This document shows positions 33,414 through 42,760 of a stretch of 64,000 nucleotides of DNA, piece by piece (positions within the stretch are counted from its first letter, which is position 1; the number at the start of each line of letters is the position of its first letter). This DNA comes from CAIMUS01 sp963708455 (GTDB taxonomy: Bacteria > Pseudomonadota > Gammaproteobacteria > Competibacterales > Competibacteraceae), in assembly GCA_963708455.1 (NCBI GenBank), contig CAVPSQ010000010.1:496001-560000 (forward strand). Direction: 5' to 3'. The notes under the pieces are model-generated. The model ran no database searches. It was not told where the DNA came from and saw only the letters and a list, made by a program, of their open reading frames with translations. A program made the position numbers and the translations under genes.

Positions 33414-34656
33414 CTCACCGGCTGGCCCGCGCCGGCGACGCTTAGCCGCGACCGCCAAACGGGGGGGTGAGCGTGGCTGCTCTGACGGCAACCTGTACCT
33501 GCGCCTGTCGGGTTTTTATCTCTGGTATTTCGCCATTCTCGGCGTTTTCCTTCCTTATTGGAGCCTGTACCTGCAGTTTCTGGGTTTTAGCCCGGCCCGG
33601 ATCGGCGAACTGACGGCGCTCACGCTGCTCACCAAAGTCGTGGCGCCCAACCTGTGGGGCTGGCTGGCCGATCGTAGCGGCCGGCGCATAACGATGGTCC
33701 GCCTGGCCTGCCTGGGAGCGGTGTTGTGTTTTATCGGCGTTTACCCGGCAGGAAATTCCTTCGCCGGGCTGGCGCTGACGATCTGCCTGTTCAGCTTTTT
33801 CTGGAACGCCGCCCTGCCCCAGTTCGAGAGTATTACCCTCAATCATCTGGGGGTAGCGGTGCATCGTTATGCCCGTATCCGTTTATGGGGTTCGGTTGGC
33901 TTCATCGCCGCCGCCCTGCTGGCCGGCGCGCTGGTGCAACGCCTGGGCATCGGCGTGGTGCCCGGTGTGTTGCTGCTGTTGTTCTGCGCGCTCGGGGTGA
34001 ACAGTCTGCTGGTTCCGGAAGATCGCTGCCCCGCCGGGCAGGGGCAACGCCAGTCCCTCGGCAAGGTCATGCGCCATCCGACGGTGGCGGCTCTGTTGCT
34101 GATGAGCTTCCTCAATCAGTTCAGCCACGGTCCTTATTACGCCTTTTTCTCGATCTATCTGGCGGCAATGGGTTATTCCCGCGAGGCGATCGGCGCACTG
34201 TGGGATTTGGGCGTGGCCGCCGAGATCGTGATTTTTCTGTTGATGCCGCGGCTGCTGCCGCGCCTGGGTACCCGGCGCCTGTTGTTGACGGCCATGACGC
34301 TGGCCAGCCTGCGCTGGGTACTGATCGGCCGGTTCGCCGACTGTCTGCCCCTGCTGCTGCTGGCTCAGTGCCTGCACGCTTTCAGCTTTGGCCTCTACCA
34401 TGCCGCCGCCATCCATCTGATCCATCATTTGTTTATCGGCCCGCATCAGGGACGGGGACAGGCGCTGTACAACAGTTTGAGCTTCGGGGCCGGGGGTGCG
34501 CTAGGCAGCCTCGCCGCCGGTTATCTATGGTCCGGGGCGGGGGCGCGGTTCACCTTTCTACTGGCGGCTGTGGTCAGTGCGGTGGGCGTGGCAGTGGCAT
34601 GGTGGAGCCTGCATGGTCAGGCGACAGCCGCTGAGCCGGTGCGGGAATCCCTGTAG
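33400..34656 (+). CDS. MFS transporter (HcaT/MFS_1-like)
   Basis: About 418 residues with 12 predicted membrane helices. MFS features: LRLSGFYLWYFAILGVFLPY at the start, the loop motif GWLADRSGRRITMVRL between helices 2 and 3, and a central loop near residue 210. Similar to the 3-phenylpropionate transporter (HcaT)/nucleoside permease-like branch; substrate unknown. The start is uncertain: the GTG at 33400 overlaps aroC by 14 bp and yields a 36-residue non-hydrophobic leader. Confidence 0.85.
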   Translation: MRWIDSPAGPRRRRLAATAKRGGERGCSDGNLYLRLSGFYLWYFAILGVFLPYWSLYLQFLGFSPARIGELTALTLLTKVVAPNLWGWLADRSGRRITMVRLACLGAVLCFIGVYPAGNSFAGLALTICLFSFFWNAALPQFESITLNHLGVAVHRYARIRLWGSVGFIAAALLAGALVQRLGIGVVPGVLLLLFCALGVNSLLVPEDRCPAGQGQRQSLGKVMRHPTVAALLLMSFLNQFSHGPYYAFFSIYLAAMGYSREAIGALWDLGVAAEIVIFLLMPRLLPRLGTRRLLLTAMTLASLRWVLIGRFADCLPLLLLAQCLHAFSFGLYHAAAIHLIHHLFIGPHQGRGQALYNSLSFGAGGALGSLAAGYLWSGAGARFTFLLAAVVSAVGVAVAWWSLHGQATAAEPVRESL

Positions 34657-34772
34657 CCAAAAACAGACCGGACAACTGCTACAGCCGCCTGCAAGCCGCC
34701 GCCGCTGTTCACCCTTGCAGCCTTAATAGCGAGATCCTCACCTGCCTGGAGTGATGAGTGCTCGCGGGCCAG

Positions 34773-36596
34773 TCAGGCATGGCTGTCCAGCCACAGACTC
34801 AGCATCATCAGAATCCAGATCAGTTCGCCGTAATAGGCCGCATGTTCGCGACGGTGCAGGTCGATGGCCCGGTCGATGAAGTCGGCGCGAAAGCAGGAAC
34901 GCTGCTTGAGCCGTTGCAGACTGTCGTAAGCGAGTTCCTGCAACGGCCGGTGGGTCTGCGTCCAGATGCCGAACGGCAGACCGAAGCCGTGCTTGGATTT
35001 GCGCAGCGTGCGCACCGGCAGGAAATCTTTCATGGCCTGCTTGTAGAACCAGCGCAGCCGTCGCCCGTTGAGTTTCCAGGCCGAGGGCACGCGGCAGGAA
35101 AACTCCACCAGCGCGTCATCCAGCAGCGGATAGACCACCTCGATGCCGGCGAGTTGACACATGCGGTTGACTTTGACCAGGTCGTTATCGTGCAACGTGC
35201 GCTGCCAGTCCAGGTAGAGCATGCGGTTGAGCGCCGAGGCCTGCCCGGGTGTCTGATAGAGCTCCCGTAGCAGCGTCAAGGGATAGGCGGTATCGACTTG
35301 CTCCAGAAAAGCAGCCGTAAAAATTTCCCCAGCGGCGTGGCGATGCAGGAAATTATAGGATTCCAGGCGATCCGGCAGCGGCGTGTTGGCCTGCTGAATG
35401 TAGCTGTCGGCCTTGCGGAACAGGGGCAGACGGCGCAGACCGGACAGCCGTCGTAAGCCGCCTTCGAGCACGGCTTCCCGCAACAGGCGCGGCAGGCGGC
35501 GATAATGCTCGAACACCTGCTGGTCGGCGTAGCGCTCATTGCCGGCGAACAACTCGTCGCCCCCATCGCCGGCCGCCAGCCTGGTGAGACCGTCCTCCCT
35601 GGCCAGTTTGGCACAGTAGTACACCGGCAAGGCGGATGAATTGCCGAACGGTTCGTCGTAGCTTTGGGCGATGTGCGGGATAGCGGCGACGGCGTCTGCG
35701 GGCGTGAGATAGTATTCGTGCTGTTCCGTGCCGAAATGGGTCGCTGCCACCCGGGCGTAGTCCATTTCGTCGTAGCCCGGCACGGCGAAGCCAATCGAAT
35801 AGGTCTTGACCTGGCCGGGATGCAGAGTCGCCAGCATGCCCGCCACGGTAGAGCTGTCCAGTCCGCCGCTCAGGAAAGCGCCGACCGGTCGGGTGGAAAC
35901 CGAGCGGCGCACCGCCGCCAGAATGAGCGTTCGCAGAATTTCGCCCAGTTCGTCCACCGAGGCGCTTGCGGTCTCGTCGAAGGCGGGTTGCCAGTACCTG
36001 AGCACTTGCAGTGCGCCGTTGCGGTAATCCAGATAATGCCCGCCGGCCAGTTTGTGTTGCTGTTCATAAATGCAGCCGGGACTGGGCGACATATGGAAAT
36101 ACACGTAGTTGAACAAGCCCTGACAGGACAGCCGCTGGCTGCTGGCCGGATGGGCGCCAACACTGGCGGCGGTGGAGCCGAACACGATGCCTTCCCCAGG
36201 CAGCGAGTAGTACAGGGGCAGTTGACCGATGCGGTCGATGGCGGCAAAAACGCGACCGGCGGCCGGGTCGAGCACCGCCAGCACAAAAGCCCCATGCAGG
36301 TGCGCCAGCAAGCCGGTGGCGTAGCGCCGGTAAGCCTCGGCCAGCGCTTGCGCGTGACCGTGCGCATCGGCCAGTGCGCGCAGTTCCGGCGCCGACCAGT
36401 AAGGCTGACCGGCAAGCGCCGCCGTCAGTCCGTCGGGCAGCCGGACCAGAGAGCCGGTCGAGCAACAGGCCGCGCCATTTTCCTGAACACACGGTAGAGC
36501 GCCGCCTGCCGTCAGCCCGGCGCTCATGTCACTCAACACCGCTGCCGCCGGCGCCGCGCCGACCGGGGTTTGCAACCAGCCACATAAGCCCGTCAT
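34773..36596 (-). CDS. Asparagine synthase-family protein (glutamine-hydrolysing type)
   Basis: 607 residues: an N-terminal class II glutamine amidotransferase-like domain (1-200) and a C-terminal ATP-pyrophosphatase domain with PP-loop VGAFLSGGLDSSTVAGML and RLAAGDGGDELFAGNERYAD. The candidate nucleophile Cys is residue 5 (MTGLCGW) rather than residue 2, so exposure as an N-terminal Cys would need trimming or another start; none is visible. Paired with a GNAT gene (46 bp), so it may amidate a cell-surface or secondary product rather than make free asparagine. Confidence 0.85.
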   Translation of the reverse strand: MTGLCGWLQTPVGAAPAAAVLSDMSAGLTAGGALPCVQENGAACCSTGSLVRLPDGLTAALAGQPYWSAPELRALADAHGHAQALAEAYRRYATGLLAHLHGAFVLAVLDPAAGRVFAAIDRIGQLPLYYSLPGEGIVFGSTAASVGAHPASSQRLSCQGLFNYVYFHMSPSPGCIYEQQHKLAGGHYLDYRNGALQVLRYWQPAFDETASASVDELGEILRTLILAAVRRSVSTRPVGAFLSGGLDSSTVAGMLATLHPGQVKTYSIGFAVPGYDEMDYARVAATHFGTEQHEYYLTPADAVAAIPHIAQSYDEPFGNSSALPVYYCAKLAREDGLTRLAAGDGGDELFAGNERYADQQVFEHYRRLPRLLREAVLEGGLRRLSGLRRLPLFRKADSYIQQANTPLPDRLESYNFLHRHAAGEIFTAAFLEQVDTAYPLTLLRELYQTPGQASALNRMLYLDWQRTLHDNDLVKVNRMCQLAGIEVVYPLLDDALVEFSCRVPSAWKLNGRRLRWFYKQAMKDFLPVRTLRKSKHGFGLPFGIWTQTHRPLQELAYDSLQRLKQRSCFRADFIDRAIDLHRREHAAYYGELIWILMMLSLWLDSHA

Positions 36597-36642
36597 GCCG
36601 TATCGATCCAGTGGGTTTCAGAGAATGAAAAGGGTGAACTGC

Positions 36643-37854
36643 TCAGCTTCGATTGCCGGTCTCCGGAGTCGCGGCGTGCTGCCGTCCGGCAGCACGCCAG
36701 CCGGTGACCGCCTGCCGCCAGCGCCGGCGCAGTCCACCGCCGTAGTGGCGCAGAGCAGCCGCTAGACCGTGCAGGGTGCGTGGATTATAAGCCACGATGC
36801 CCCAACGTTCGCGCCGCTGCGACATCCAGTCCCGTTTATACGCATCGTCGCCGGTTAAATAATCGACCACGGCGACCTGATCGCGGTCGATGACCTGCTC
36901 CATCAGGGCTGCCGTCAACAGCGAACCCGGCGACAGGCGCTCGCAGCGATGGTCGTAGGCCAGTTTGAAAATCGCTGCGCTGTCGCCATGCACGATCCAA
37001 ATCTGCGCGGCGACCGGCCGCTCGTCGAGATAGATCAGACCCAGGCGCAGCCAGCCCTGGGCGGCACAGGTATAGATCAATCCGGGAATGAAGGCAGGAT
37101 AAGGTTCCGGTTGCTTCCAACTGAGCTTGTAGACCGCCACATAATCGTCGATGGCCTGAGCCAGGTGGTCCCCGCCGCTGACGATGACGGTGCGGGCGCG
37201 GCCGCTGGCCATCAGTTGTTTCTTTTTTCTTTTCAGGGTGTTCCTGAGCGGCGACGGTAGACTGTGCCAATAATCCGCATAGCCTCTGCCCCTGACGTCG
37301 AGGAACCAGTTGCCGAAGCGGTAATAAGGGCAGGCCCACCAACCGGCGCTCTTGAATGCCTGCAACAATCCGCTGAAAGTCGCCGCTTCGCGGTCGAGCG
37401 GTTGCAGATCGACGATATCCCAGCAGGGACGTTCCCGGGCGAGAGCCGCCGCCAGCGCGTGCAACACGGCGCCCTGGTCATCGCCGGCCGTGATCGGGCC
37501 GAACAGCGAAGTGTAGTAATTGCCAAGGGCGGACAGGCTGCGGGGCGCCAGCCGGCCCAGCGCCTGCGCAGCGGTCTGCATGGGCAGGATGGCGACAGCG
37601 CCGTTGTCCCTAGCGGCGGCATAGATGCGCACTTCCCGACCGTCGCCGGGCACGGTGCGCAGGTAATTGTCGAACCAGGGCAGGCTGTAAAAAATGCTGG
37701 TGACGCTGGCTTGGTCGAAATGTTTTGACCATTCGGGCGGCAGCGCGTCGAAACTGTGAAAGACCTGTACTCGACTCACGCCAGGTTCGCTGCCGCTAGT
37801 GGGCTGCCGCAAAAGTTTTGATAGGTTCTGGTTCCCAACTTGCTGCGTAGGCAC
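36643..37854 (-). CDS. GNAT-fold acyltransferase (BioF2-like/FemAB-related)
   Basis: 403 residues. The C-terminal half fits the Acetyltransf_6/FemAB-like fold: SPLRNTLKRKKKQLMASG, DDYVAVYKLSWKQPEPYP, RPVAAQIWIVHGDSAAIFKL and SPGSLLTAALMEQVIDRDQ with VVDYLTGDDAYKRDW. This group is common in polysaccharide and secondary-metabolite loci. It probably forms a two-gene operon with the downstream asparagine-synthase-like gene. Substrate unknown. Confidence 0.82.
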   Translation of the reverse strand: MPTQQVGNQNLSKLLRQPTSGSEPGVSRVQVFHSFDALPPEWSKHFDQASVTSIFYSLPWFDNYLRTVPGDGREVRIYAAARDNGAVAILPMQTAAQALGRLAPRSLSALGNYYTSLFGPITAGDDQGAVLHALAAALARERPCWDIVDLQPLDREAATFSGLLQAFKSAGWWACPYYRFGNWFLDVRGRGYADYWHSLPSPLRNTLKRKKKQLMASGRARTVIVSGGDHLAQAIDDYVAVYKLSWKQPEPYPAFIPGLIYTCAAQGWLRLGLIYLDERPVAAQIWIVHGDSAAIFKLAYDHRCERLSPGSLLTAALMEQVIDRDQVAVVDYLTGDDAYKRDWMSQRRERWGIVAYNPRTLHGLAAALRHYGGGLRRRWRQAVTGWRAAGRQHAATPETGNRS

Positions 37855-37930
37855 TAGAGCACGACCTGTCAGAACTTATGCGTTAATCCACTAGGATGTG
37901 AGTGATCATGGACTGCTGCGGCTATCGGGA

Positions 37931-39220
37931 TTAGCGACAGTGGCCCGGCAGTTCCGGCAGCACAGCGACCCGGGCATCGTCGTAGATGCTCAGCCCGGGC
38001 GCCAGCAACTGGATATAACGGTCGAAATACAGGAATTGCTTGAGCAGCAGGGCGAATTCGCGGGGAAAGTGCAGTCCGTGCCGCTCGCCGGTAGCGACGA
38101 TGTCCAGCAGCACATGGTTGACCCCTTCCGCTTCTTCCCGGGGGGAGCGCGTTGCCCACAGATCGTGGGTGCCCAGCAGCCTTTCCAGATCGCGGGCCAG
38201 CCGGTCTACGTCCACCTGCTCTTTGGTGATGCCGATATCGACCATCGACCGGGCGATGCTGCGGTAATCGCCCCGCTCGATGCCTTCCAGCAATGCGCTC
38301 ATCGCCATCCAGGTCTTGGGCGCTATCCGCCCGACGATGCCGAAGTCGATAAAACCGACCCGCCCGTCGGTCAGCGCCAGCAGATTGCCGGCATGCACGT
38401 CGGCATGGAAAAAATCGCAATACAACAGGCTGGCGAACCAGGTGTTCAGGGCGACGATCAGGGTCTCTTCGGGATTCCTGGAATAGCGGCGGATACTGTC
38501 CAGGTCGGTGAGCGGTGCTCCGTACAGGCGCTCCATGGTCAGCACCCGCAGGGTGGTGGCCTCGCGGTAGACTTTGGGGACCACGGCGCGGTGATTGCCG
38601 GTCTGCCGCAGAAAAGCGGCGAAGCGTTCGAGATGGTCGGCCTCTTTGAGAAAATCGCATTCCTCGATCATGGTTTTCTGGATTTCCGCGACGATGCCCG
38701 ACAGCGACGCCCAGGAAATACCCGGCCGCAGAAATTCCAAAATACGCGCGCTGACGTAGAGGAAGTTCAGATCCGTTAACAGCACGTCCTGTACGCCCGG
38801 CTTCTGAATCTTGATCACCACGTCTTCGCCGCTCGTCAACCGCGCCGCATGGACCTGCGCGATGGAGGCGGAAGCCAGCGGTTGTGGGTCGATGGTTGTG
38901 AACCAGCGGTCGAGCGACTGCCCCAGTTCGCGGCGCAGCACCGCTTCCAGGGTGCGGAACGACACAGGCTCGGTGCGATCCAGGCACAACTGGAATTCCT
39001 CCACGTACTCGGCCGGGAAGAAGGACGGTGAACTGGCGATGAACTGGCCCAGTTTGATATAGGTGGCCCCCAACCGCTCGAAGGTCTGGCGCATCAACGC
39101 CGGGACCGGGGGACGGTCGCCCGCCAGCCAACTCAAACCGGTTCCGGCCAGGACGCGCACCGTCTGCGCGACCCGCCAGGCGCCCTTGATGCCGTATTGA
39201 ATCGTATCGATGGTTGACAT
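37931..39220 (-). CDS. UbiB/ABC1/AarF-family atypical kinase
   Basis: 429 residues with hallmark motifs: the KxGQ-type ATYIKLGQFIASSPSFFP, Ala-rich loop LASASIAQVHAARL, Lys in VVIKIQKPG, catalytic FHADVHAGNLL, and metal-binding GFIDFGIVGR. UbiB-family proteins support ubiquinone synthesis or lipid handling. Unlike UbiB, no C-terminal transmembrane pair is obvious and ubiE/ubiJ are not adjacent, so I leave the symbol blank. Confidence 0.9.
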   Translation of the reverse strand: MSTIDTIQYGIKGAWRVAQTVRVLAGTGLSWLAGDRPPVPALMRQTFERLGATYIKLGQFIASSPSFFPAEYVEEFQLCLDRTEPVSFRTLEAVLRRELGQSLDRWFTTIDPQPLASASIAQVHAARLTSGEDVVIKIQKPGVQDVLLTDLNFLYVSARILEFLRPGISWASLSGIVAEIQKTMIEECDFLKEADHLERFAAFLRQTGNHRAVVPKVYREATTLRVLTMERLYGAPLTDLDSIRRYSRNPEETLIVALNTWFASLLYCDFFHADVHAGNLLALTDGRVGFIDFGIVGRIAPKTWMAMSALLEGIERGDYRSIARSMVDIGITKEQVDVDRLARDLERLLGTHDLWATRSPREEAEGVNHVLLDIVATGERHGLHFPREFALLLKQFLYFDRYIQLLAPGLSIYDDARVAVLPELPGHCR

Positions 39221-39292
39221 GTAACGTAAACGAGTGGGTCTGCCCGCTCAATAGCTCGATGAAGATGCGGCTCGCAGCACGCTAGTTGCAGT

Positions 39293-40039
39293 TCAGGCCC
39301 CCGGCAGGCCGCCGATTTCGACCACCACCGCCGTGACATTGTCGTGGGCGCCGCGCGCCAGCGCCAGGTCGACCAGGCCGCGGACGGTATCCTGGCAGCC
39401 ACCGCAGGACAGCAGAATGGCGATCTCCACCTCGGAAACCACTTTGCTGAGACCGTCGCTGCACAACAGAAAGGTGTCGCCGGGCTGCAAGGAAAACTGA
39501 ATCACGTCGATATCGAGGTCGTCGCGGTGCCCTATGGCGCGGGTGATGACATTACCCATCGGATGGCTGTTGGCCTTGCCGGGTTCGAGCAGGCCCCAAT
39601 CCACCAATTCCTGCACATAGCTGTGATCGTGGGTCAATTGCTGCAATTGGCCGTCCCGCAGCAGGTAAAGCCGGCTGTCGCCCACCCACAGACAGGCGCC
39701 ACGTTCCTGCCAGATCGCCAGTATGACTACCGTGCTGCCCATCGTGCGTCGCTCGTAGAACTGGATCGATAACTCGAGCAGCTTGCGGTTGGCCTCCTGC
39801 AACCGGGCTTTGATTCCATCGATCAGGGTTTTGTGATCGGCGCCGGAAGGCAGTTGACTGAGTTCGCTGATGATGACCCGACTGGCGACATCGCCGGCTT
39901 TGTGGCCGCCCATGCCGTCGGCCACTGCCCAGACGCCGGTTTCGGGCAGGACCAGACAGGAATCCTCATTGACATGGCGGACTTTGCCGACATGACTGAG
40001 ACTGGCCGATGTCCATTGCAAATCGTTTGCTTTTGGCAT
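39293..40039 (-). CDS. PP2C-type Ser/Thr protein phosphatase
   Basis: 248 residues. Metal-binding PP2C motifs: RHVNEDSCLVL, WAVADGMGGHKAGDVAS, STVVILAIW, WVGDSRLYLLRDG, FLLCSDGLSKVV and AHDNVTAVVVEIG. Start ATG 40039 (MPKANDLQ) is preferred to an upstream codon. A partner Ser/Thr kinase is not next door, although the UbiB-like gene follows at 72 bp. The ~300 bp upstream to rlmD contain no recognisable gene. Confidence 0.92.
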   Translation of the reverse strand: MPKANDLQWTSASLSHVGKVRHVNEDSCLVLPETGVWAVADGMGGHKAGDVASRVIISELSQLPSGADHKTLIDGIKARLQEANRKLLELSIQFYERRTMGSTVVILAIWQERGACLWVGDSRLYLLRDGQLQQLTHDHSYVQELVDWGLLEPGKANSHPMGNVITRAIGHRDDLDIDVIQFSLQPGDTFLLCSDGLSKVVSEVEIAILLSCGGCQDTVRGLVDLALARGAHDNVTAVVVEIGGLPGA

Positions 40040-40337
40040 TGTTACGATGCGGCGCAACCCGCAGGCCTGGGAGTCATGGAAATTAACCCGGATAAGGCAG
40101 TACAGCAATAAGGCGCCTGCCAGCGCCTGTCAAGCCTGTCCGTGTACTGTACAGCGCCTCTTTTGTCACTGTTAACAATTGTTTTCCATTACAGGTCATA
40201 GCATGGGTTGGTTCGGTCGGGCGCACTGCGGAAATCCAAGGGTGACAGCGATTCGGTGGCGGTGTTCGCTCGGACTGGGGAGGATGGGACAGCCCTCCTA
40301 CGCGCCTGCACCGTAAAATTATTATTACCAATTTATT

Positions 40338-41717
40338 TTAGCATGTTGCAGCAACCTTGCCCGCCTCTTTGGCCCGTTCGAATAGGGCAATGGATTCCAC
40401 ATGGCTGGTATGGGGAAACATGTCTATAACGCCGGCGCTCGATAAGCGGTAACCGTAATGATGCACCAATTCCCCGGCGTCGCGGGCCAGGGTGGCGGGA
40501 TGGCAGGAGATATACACCAGCCGCTGGACCTGTAAAGCGGCCAGTCGGGGGAGCAGAGCCAAGGCGCCGGAGCGCGGCGGATCCAGCAGCAGCTTATCGT
40601 AAGGTCCCTGCAGCCAGGCGGGTTCCCCCAACGCCTGCGCCAGATCGGCGCCATAGAAGTGCGCCGTGGCGATGCCGTTGCGGACTGCGTTGCGACCCGC
40701 CCACGTCACCAGTTCAGCATCCCCTTCCACGCCGACCGCTGCGTGGGCGCGGCGGGCGAACGCCAGCGTGAAGTTGCCCAGGCCACAGAACAGATCCAGC
40801 ACGCGGTCGCTGGCTTGCACCTCCAGTAAGTCCACGGCGCGCTCCACCAGCAGACGGTTGACAGCGGCATTGATCTGGATGAAATGATAGGGCATGAATT
40901 CCAGTTCCAACCCGAAAGCCGGCAGACGGTAGCTGAGGGCCGCCTGTTGTGGCCAGAGCAGTGTCGTGCTGGCCGGGCCCTGCGGTTGCAGGTAAATGAT
41001 CAGGTCGTGCCGCTGCCCGAAGGCGCACAGCGCGTTGTTATCGGCGGCGTCCGGCGGCGCCAGCACGCGCAAATTCAACGCGGCGGCATGGTCCCCCACT
41101 GCCACTTCGATCTGCGGCACGCGGTCGCGGATGCTGAGCCCGCCGACCAGTTCGCCCAGGGCTTCCAGCAGAGTGCCGATCCGGGGATGCAATACCTCGC
41201 ACCGCTGTAACTCCGCCAGATAGGAGCCGTTGCGTTCCCGGAATCCCACCAGGACCTTATTTTTCTTAGCCACATATTTGACTCCCAGGCGGGCCTTGTG
41301 GCGATAGCCCCACAGCGGTCCCCGCAACGGCTCCAGCACCTGGCGCGGCTGCACCTTGCCGATGCGGTTGAGATTGTCCAGCAGCCAGCGCTGTTTATGG
41401 GCGATCTGCTGCTCCGCTGCCAGGTGTTGCAGGCTGCATCCGCCGCAGACAGCGAAGTGCGCGCAGCGCGGCTGTACCCGTTCGGGCGAGGGGATTTCGA
41501 CGGCCTCGAGACGCGCTTCATCGTAGCTGCTGTGACGGGCGCTGATGCGGCAGCGCACCTGCTCCTCCGGCAGAGCGCCGGCAATAAAGATCGCTTTGCC
41601 ATCGAGGCGGGCCATTCCCCGGCCATCGTGAGCCAGTTCAGCCACCCGGACGGATACCGTCGCCGCGGCGCGGCCGCGCCCCGCGGGCCTGCTGTCAGGC
41701 GGTCGAGCCGGCAGCAT
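40338..41717 (-). CDS. rlmD: 23S rRNA (uracil-1939-C5)-methyltransferase RlmD
   Basis: 459 residues. N-terminal TRAM domain (VRVAELAHDGRGMARLDGKA), iron-sulfur cysteines (CAHFAVCGGCSLQHL), SAM-binding motif (RVLDLFCGLGNFTLAFA), catalytic region LLLDPPRSGA and the nucleophile loop LVYISCHPATLARD. Methylates U1939 of 23S rRNA. The start lies 3 bp from the end of cysM, so the two genes are probably one unit. Confidence 0.95.
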   Translation of the reverse strand: MLPARPPDSRPAGRGRAAATVSVRVAELAHDGRGMARLDGKAIFIAGALPEEQVRCRISARHSSYDEARLEAVEIPSPERVQPRCAHFAVCGGCSLQHLAAEQQIAHKQRWLLDNLNRIGKVQPRQVLEPLRGPLWGYRHKARLGVKYVAKKNKVLVGFRERNGSYLAELQRCEVLHPRIGTLLEALGELVGGLSIRDRVPQIEVAVGDHAAALNLRVLAPPDAADNNALCAFGQRHDLIIYLQPQGPASTTLLWPQQAALSYRLPAFGLELEFMPYHFIQINAAVNRLLVERAVDLLEVQASDRVLDLFCGLGNFTLAFARRAHAAVGVEGDAELVTWAGRNAVRNGIATAHFYGADLAQALGEPAWLQGPYDKLLLDPPRSGALALLPRLAALQVQRLVYISCHPATLARDAGELVHHYGYRLSSAGVIDMFPHTSHVESIALFERAKEAGKVAATC

Positions 41718-41720
41718 CCG

Positions 41721-42623
41721 TCAGGCAGGAAACACGCCGGTGGACAGATAGCGGTCGCCCCGGTCACAGACGATGAAAACGATGATCGCCTCATCGACTT
41801 CGGCGGACACCTGGAGAGCCGCCGCCAGTGCGCCCGCCGCCGAGATGCCGGCGAATATCCCTTCCTCGCAAGCCAGACGGCGGACCATGGTTTCGGCGTC
41901 CTGCTGGGTAATGTCGATAATGCGATCCACCCGTTCGGGTTGGTAAATTTTGGGCAGGTATTGCGGCGGCCAGCGGCGGATGCCGGGGATGCTGCTGTCG
42001 GCGGCGGGTTGCACGCCGACGATCTGCACTGCCGGATTGTGCTGCTTGAGATAGCGCGAGACGCCCATGATGGTGCCGGTGGTGCCCATTGCGCTGACGA
42101 AATGGGTGATGCGGCCGCCGGTATCCCGCCAGATTTCCGGGCCGGTGGTCTGATAGTGAATCAGCGGATTGTCGGGATTGGCGAACTGATCCAGCACTCT
42201 ACCCTGGCCGTCGCGTTGCAGTTGCAGGGCCAGGTCGCGGGCGCCCTCCATCCCGGCCTGCTTGCTGACCAGAATGATGTTCGCGCCAAAGGCGCGCATG
42301 GCGGCGCGCCGTTCGGCGCTCATGTGTTCCGGCATGATCAGCGTCAGCCGATAGCCTTTGAGCGCGGCAATCATGGCCAGGGCGATGCCGGTATTGCCGC
42401 TGGTGGCTTCGATCAGGGTATCGCCCGGTTTGATGTCGCCGCGCGCTTCTGCCTGCTGGATCATGCCGAGCGCCGGACGATCCTTTACCGAGCCCGCCGG
42501 ATTGTTGCCCTCCAGCTTGCCCAGAAGCAGATTGCGGGTGTTGCCGGGTATCCGTTGCAGGCGCACCAGCGGAGTGTTGCCGACTAGGGCTTCGAGGGTG
42601 GGGAAATCCTGTGGATTGATCAT
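41721..42623 (-). CDS. cysM: Cysteine synthase B (O-acetylserine sulfhydrylase)
   Basis: PLP enzyme making cysteine from O-acetylserine and sulfide or thiosulfate. 300 residues. The PLP lysine is in EGNNPAGSVKDRPALGMI, the phosphate loop in EATSGNTGIALAM, and the substrate loop in SAMGTTGTIMGVSRYL. CysM rather than CysK is favoured by the GIRRWPPQYLPKIYQPERVD region. Start ATG 42623 matches the family. It is divergent from the TIR gene. Confidence 0.94.
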   Translation of the reverse strand: MINPQDFPTLEALVGNTPLVRLQRIPGNTRNLLLGKLEGNNPAGSVKDRPALGMIQQAEARGDIKPGDTLIEATSGNTGIALAMIAALKGYRLTLIMPEHMSAERRAAMRAFGANIILVSKQAGMEGARDLALQLQRDGQGRVLDQFANPDNPLIHYQTTGPEIWRDTGGRITHFVSAMGTTGTIMGVSRYLKQHNPAVQIVGVQPAADSSIPGIRRWPPQYLPKIYQPERVDRIIDITQQDAETMVRRLACEEGIFAGISAAGALAAALQVSAEVDEAIIVFIVCDRGDRYLSTGVFPA

Positions 42624-42760
42624 GGAGCCTGAATTGCGGAAAGTAGGGGAGCGGTTTCGCATAACGGTCAAGGTTCAGGCATTATAACGATACCCTTGGC
42701 GGGATGTTCAGCCCTGGGGTGGCCGGTGAGAGCGCCGGCCGGCAATTGAGGAGATAAAAG

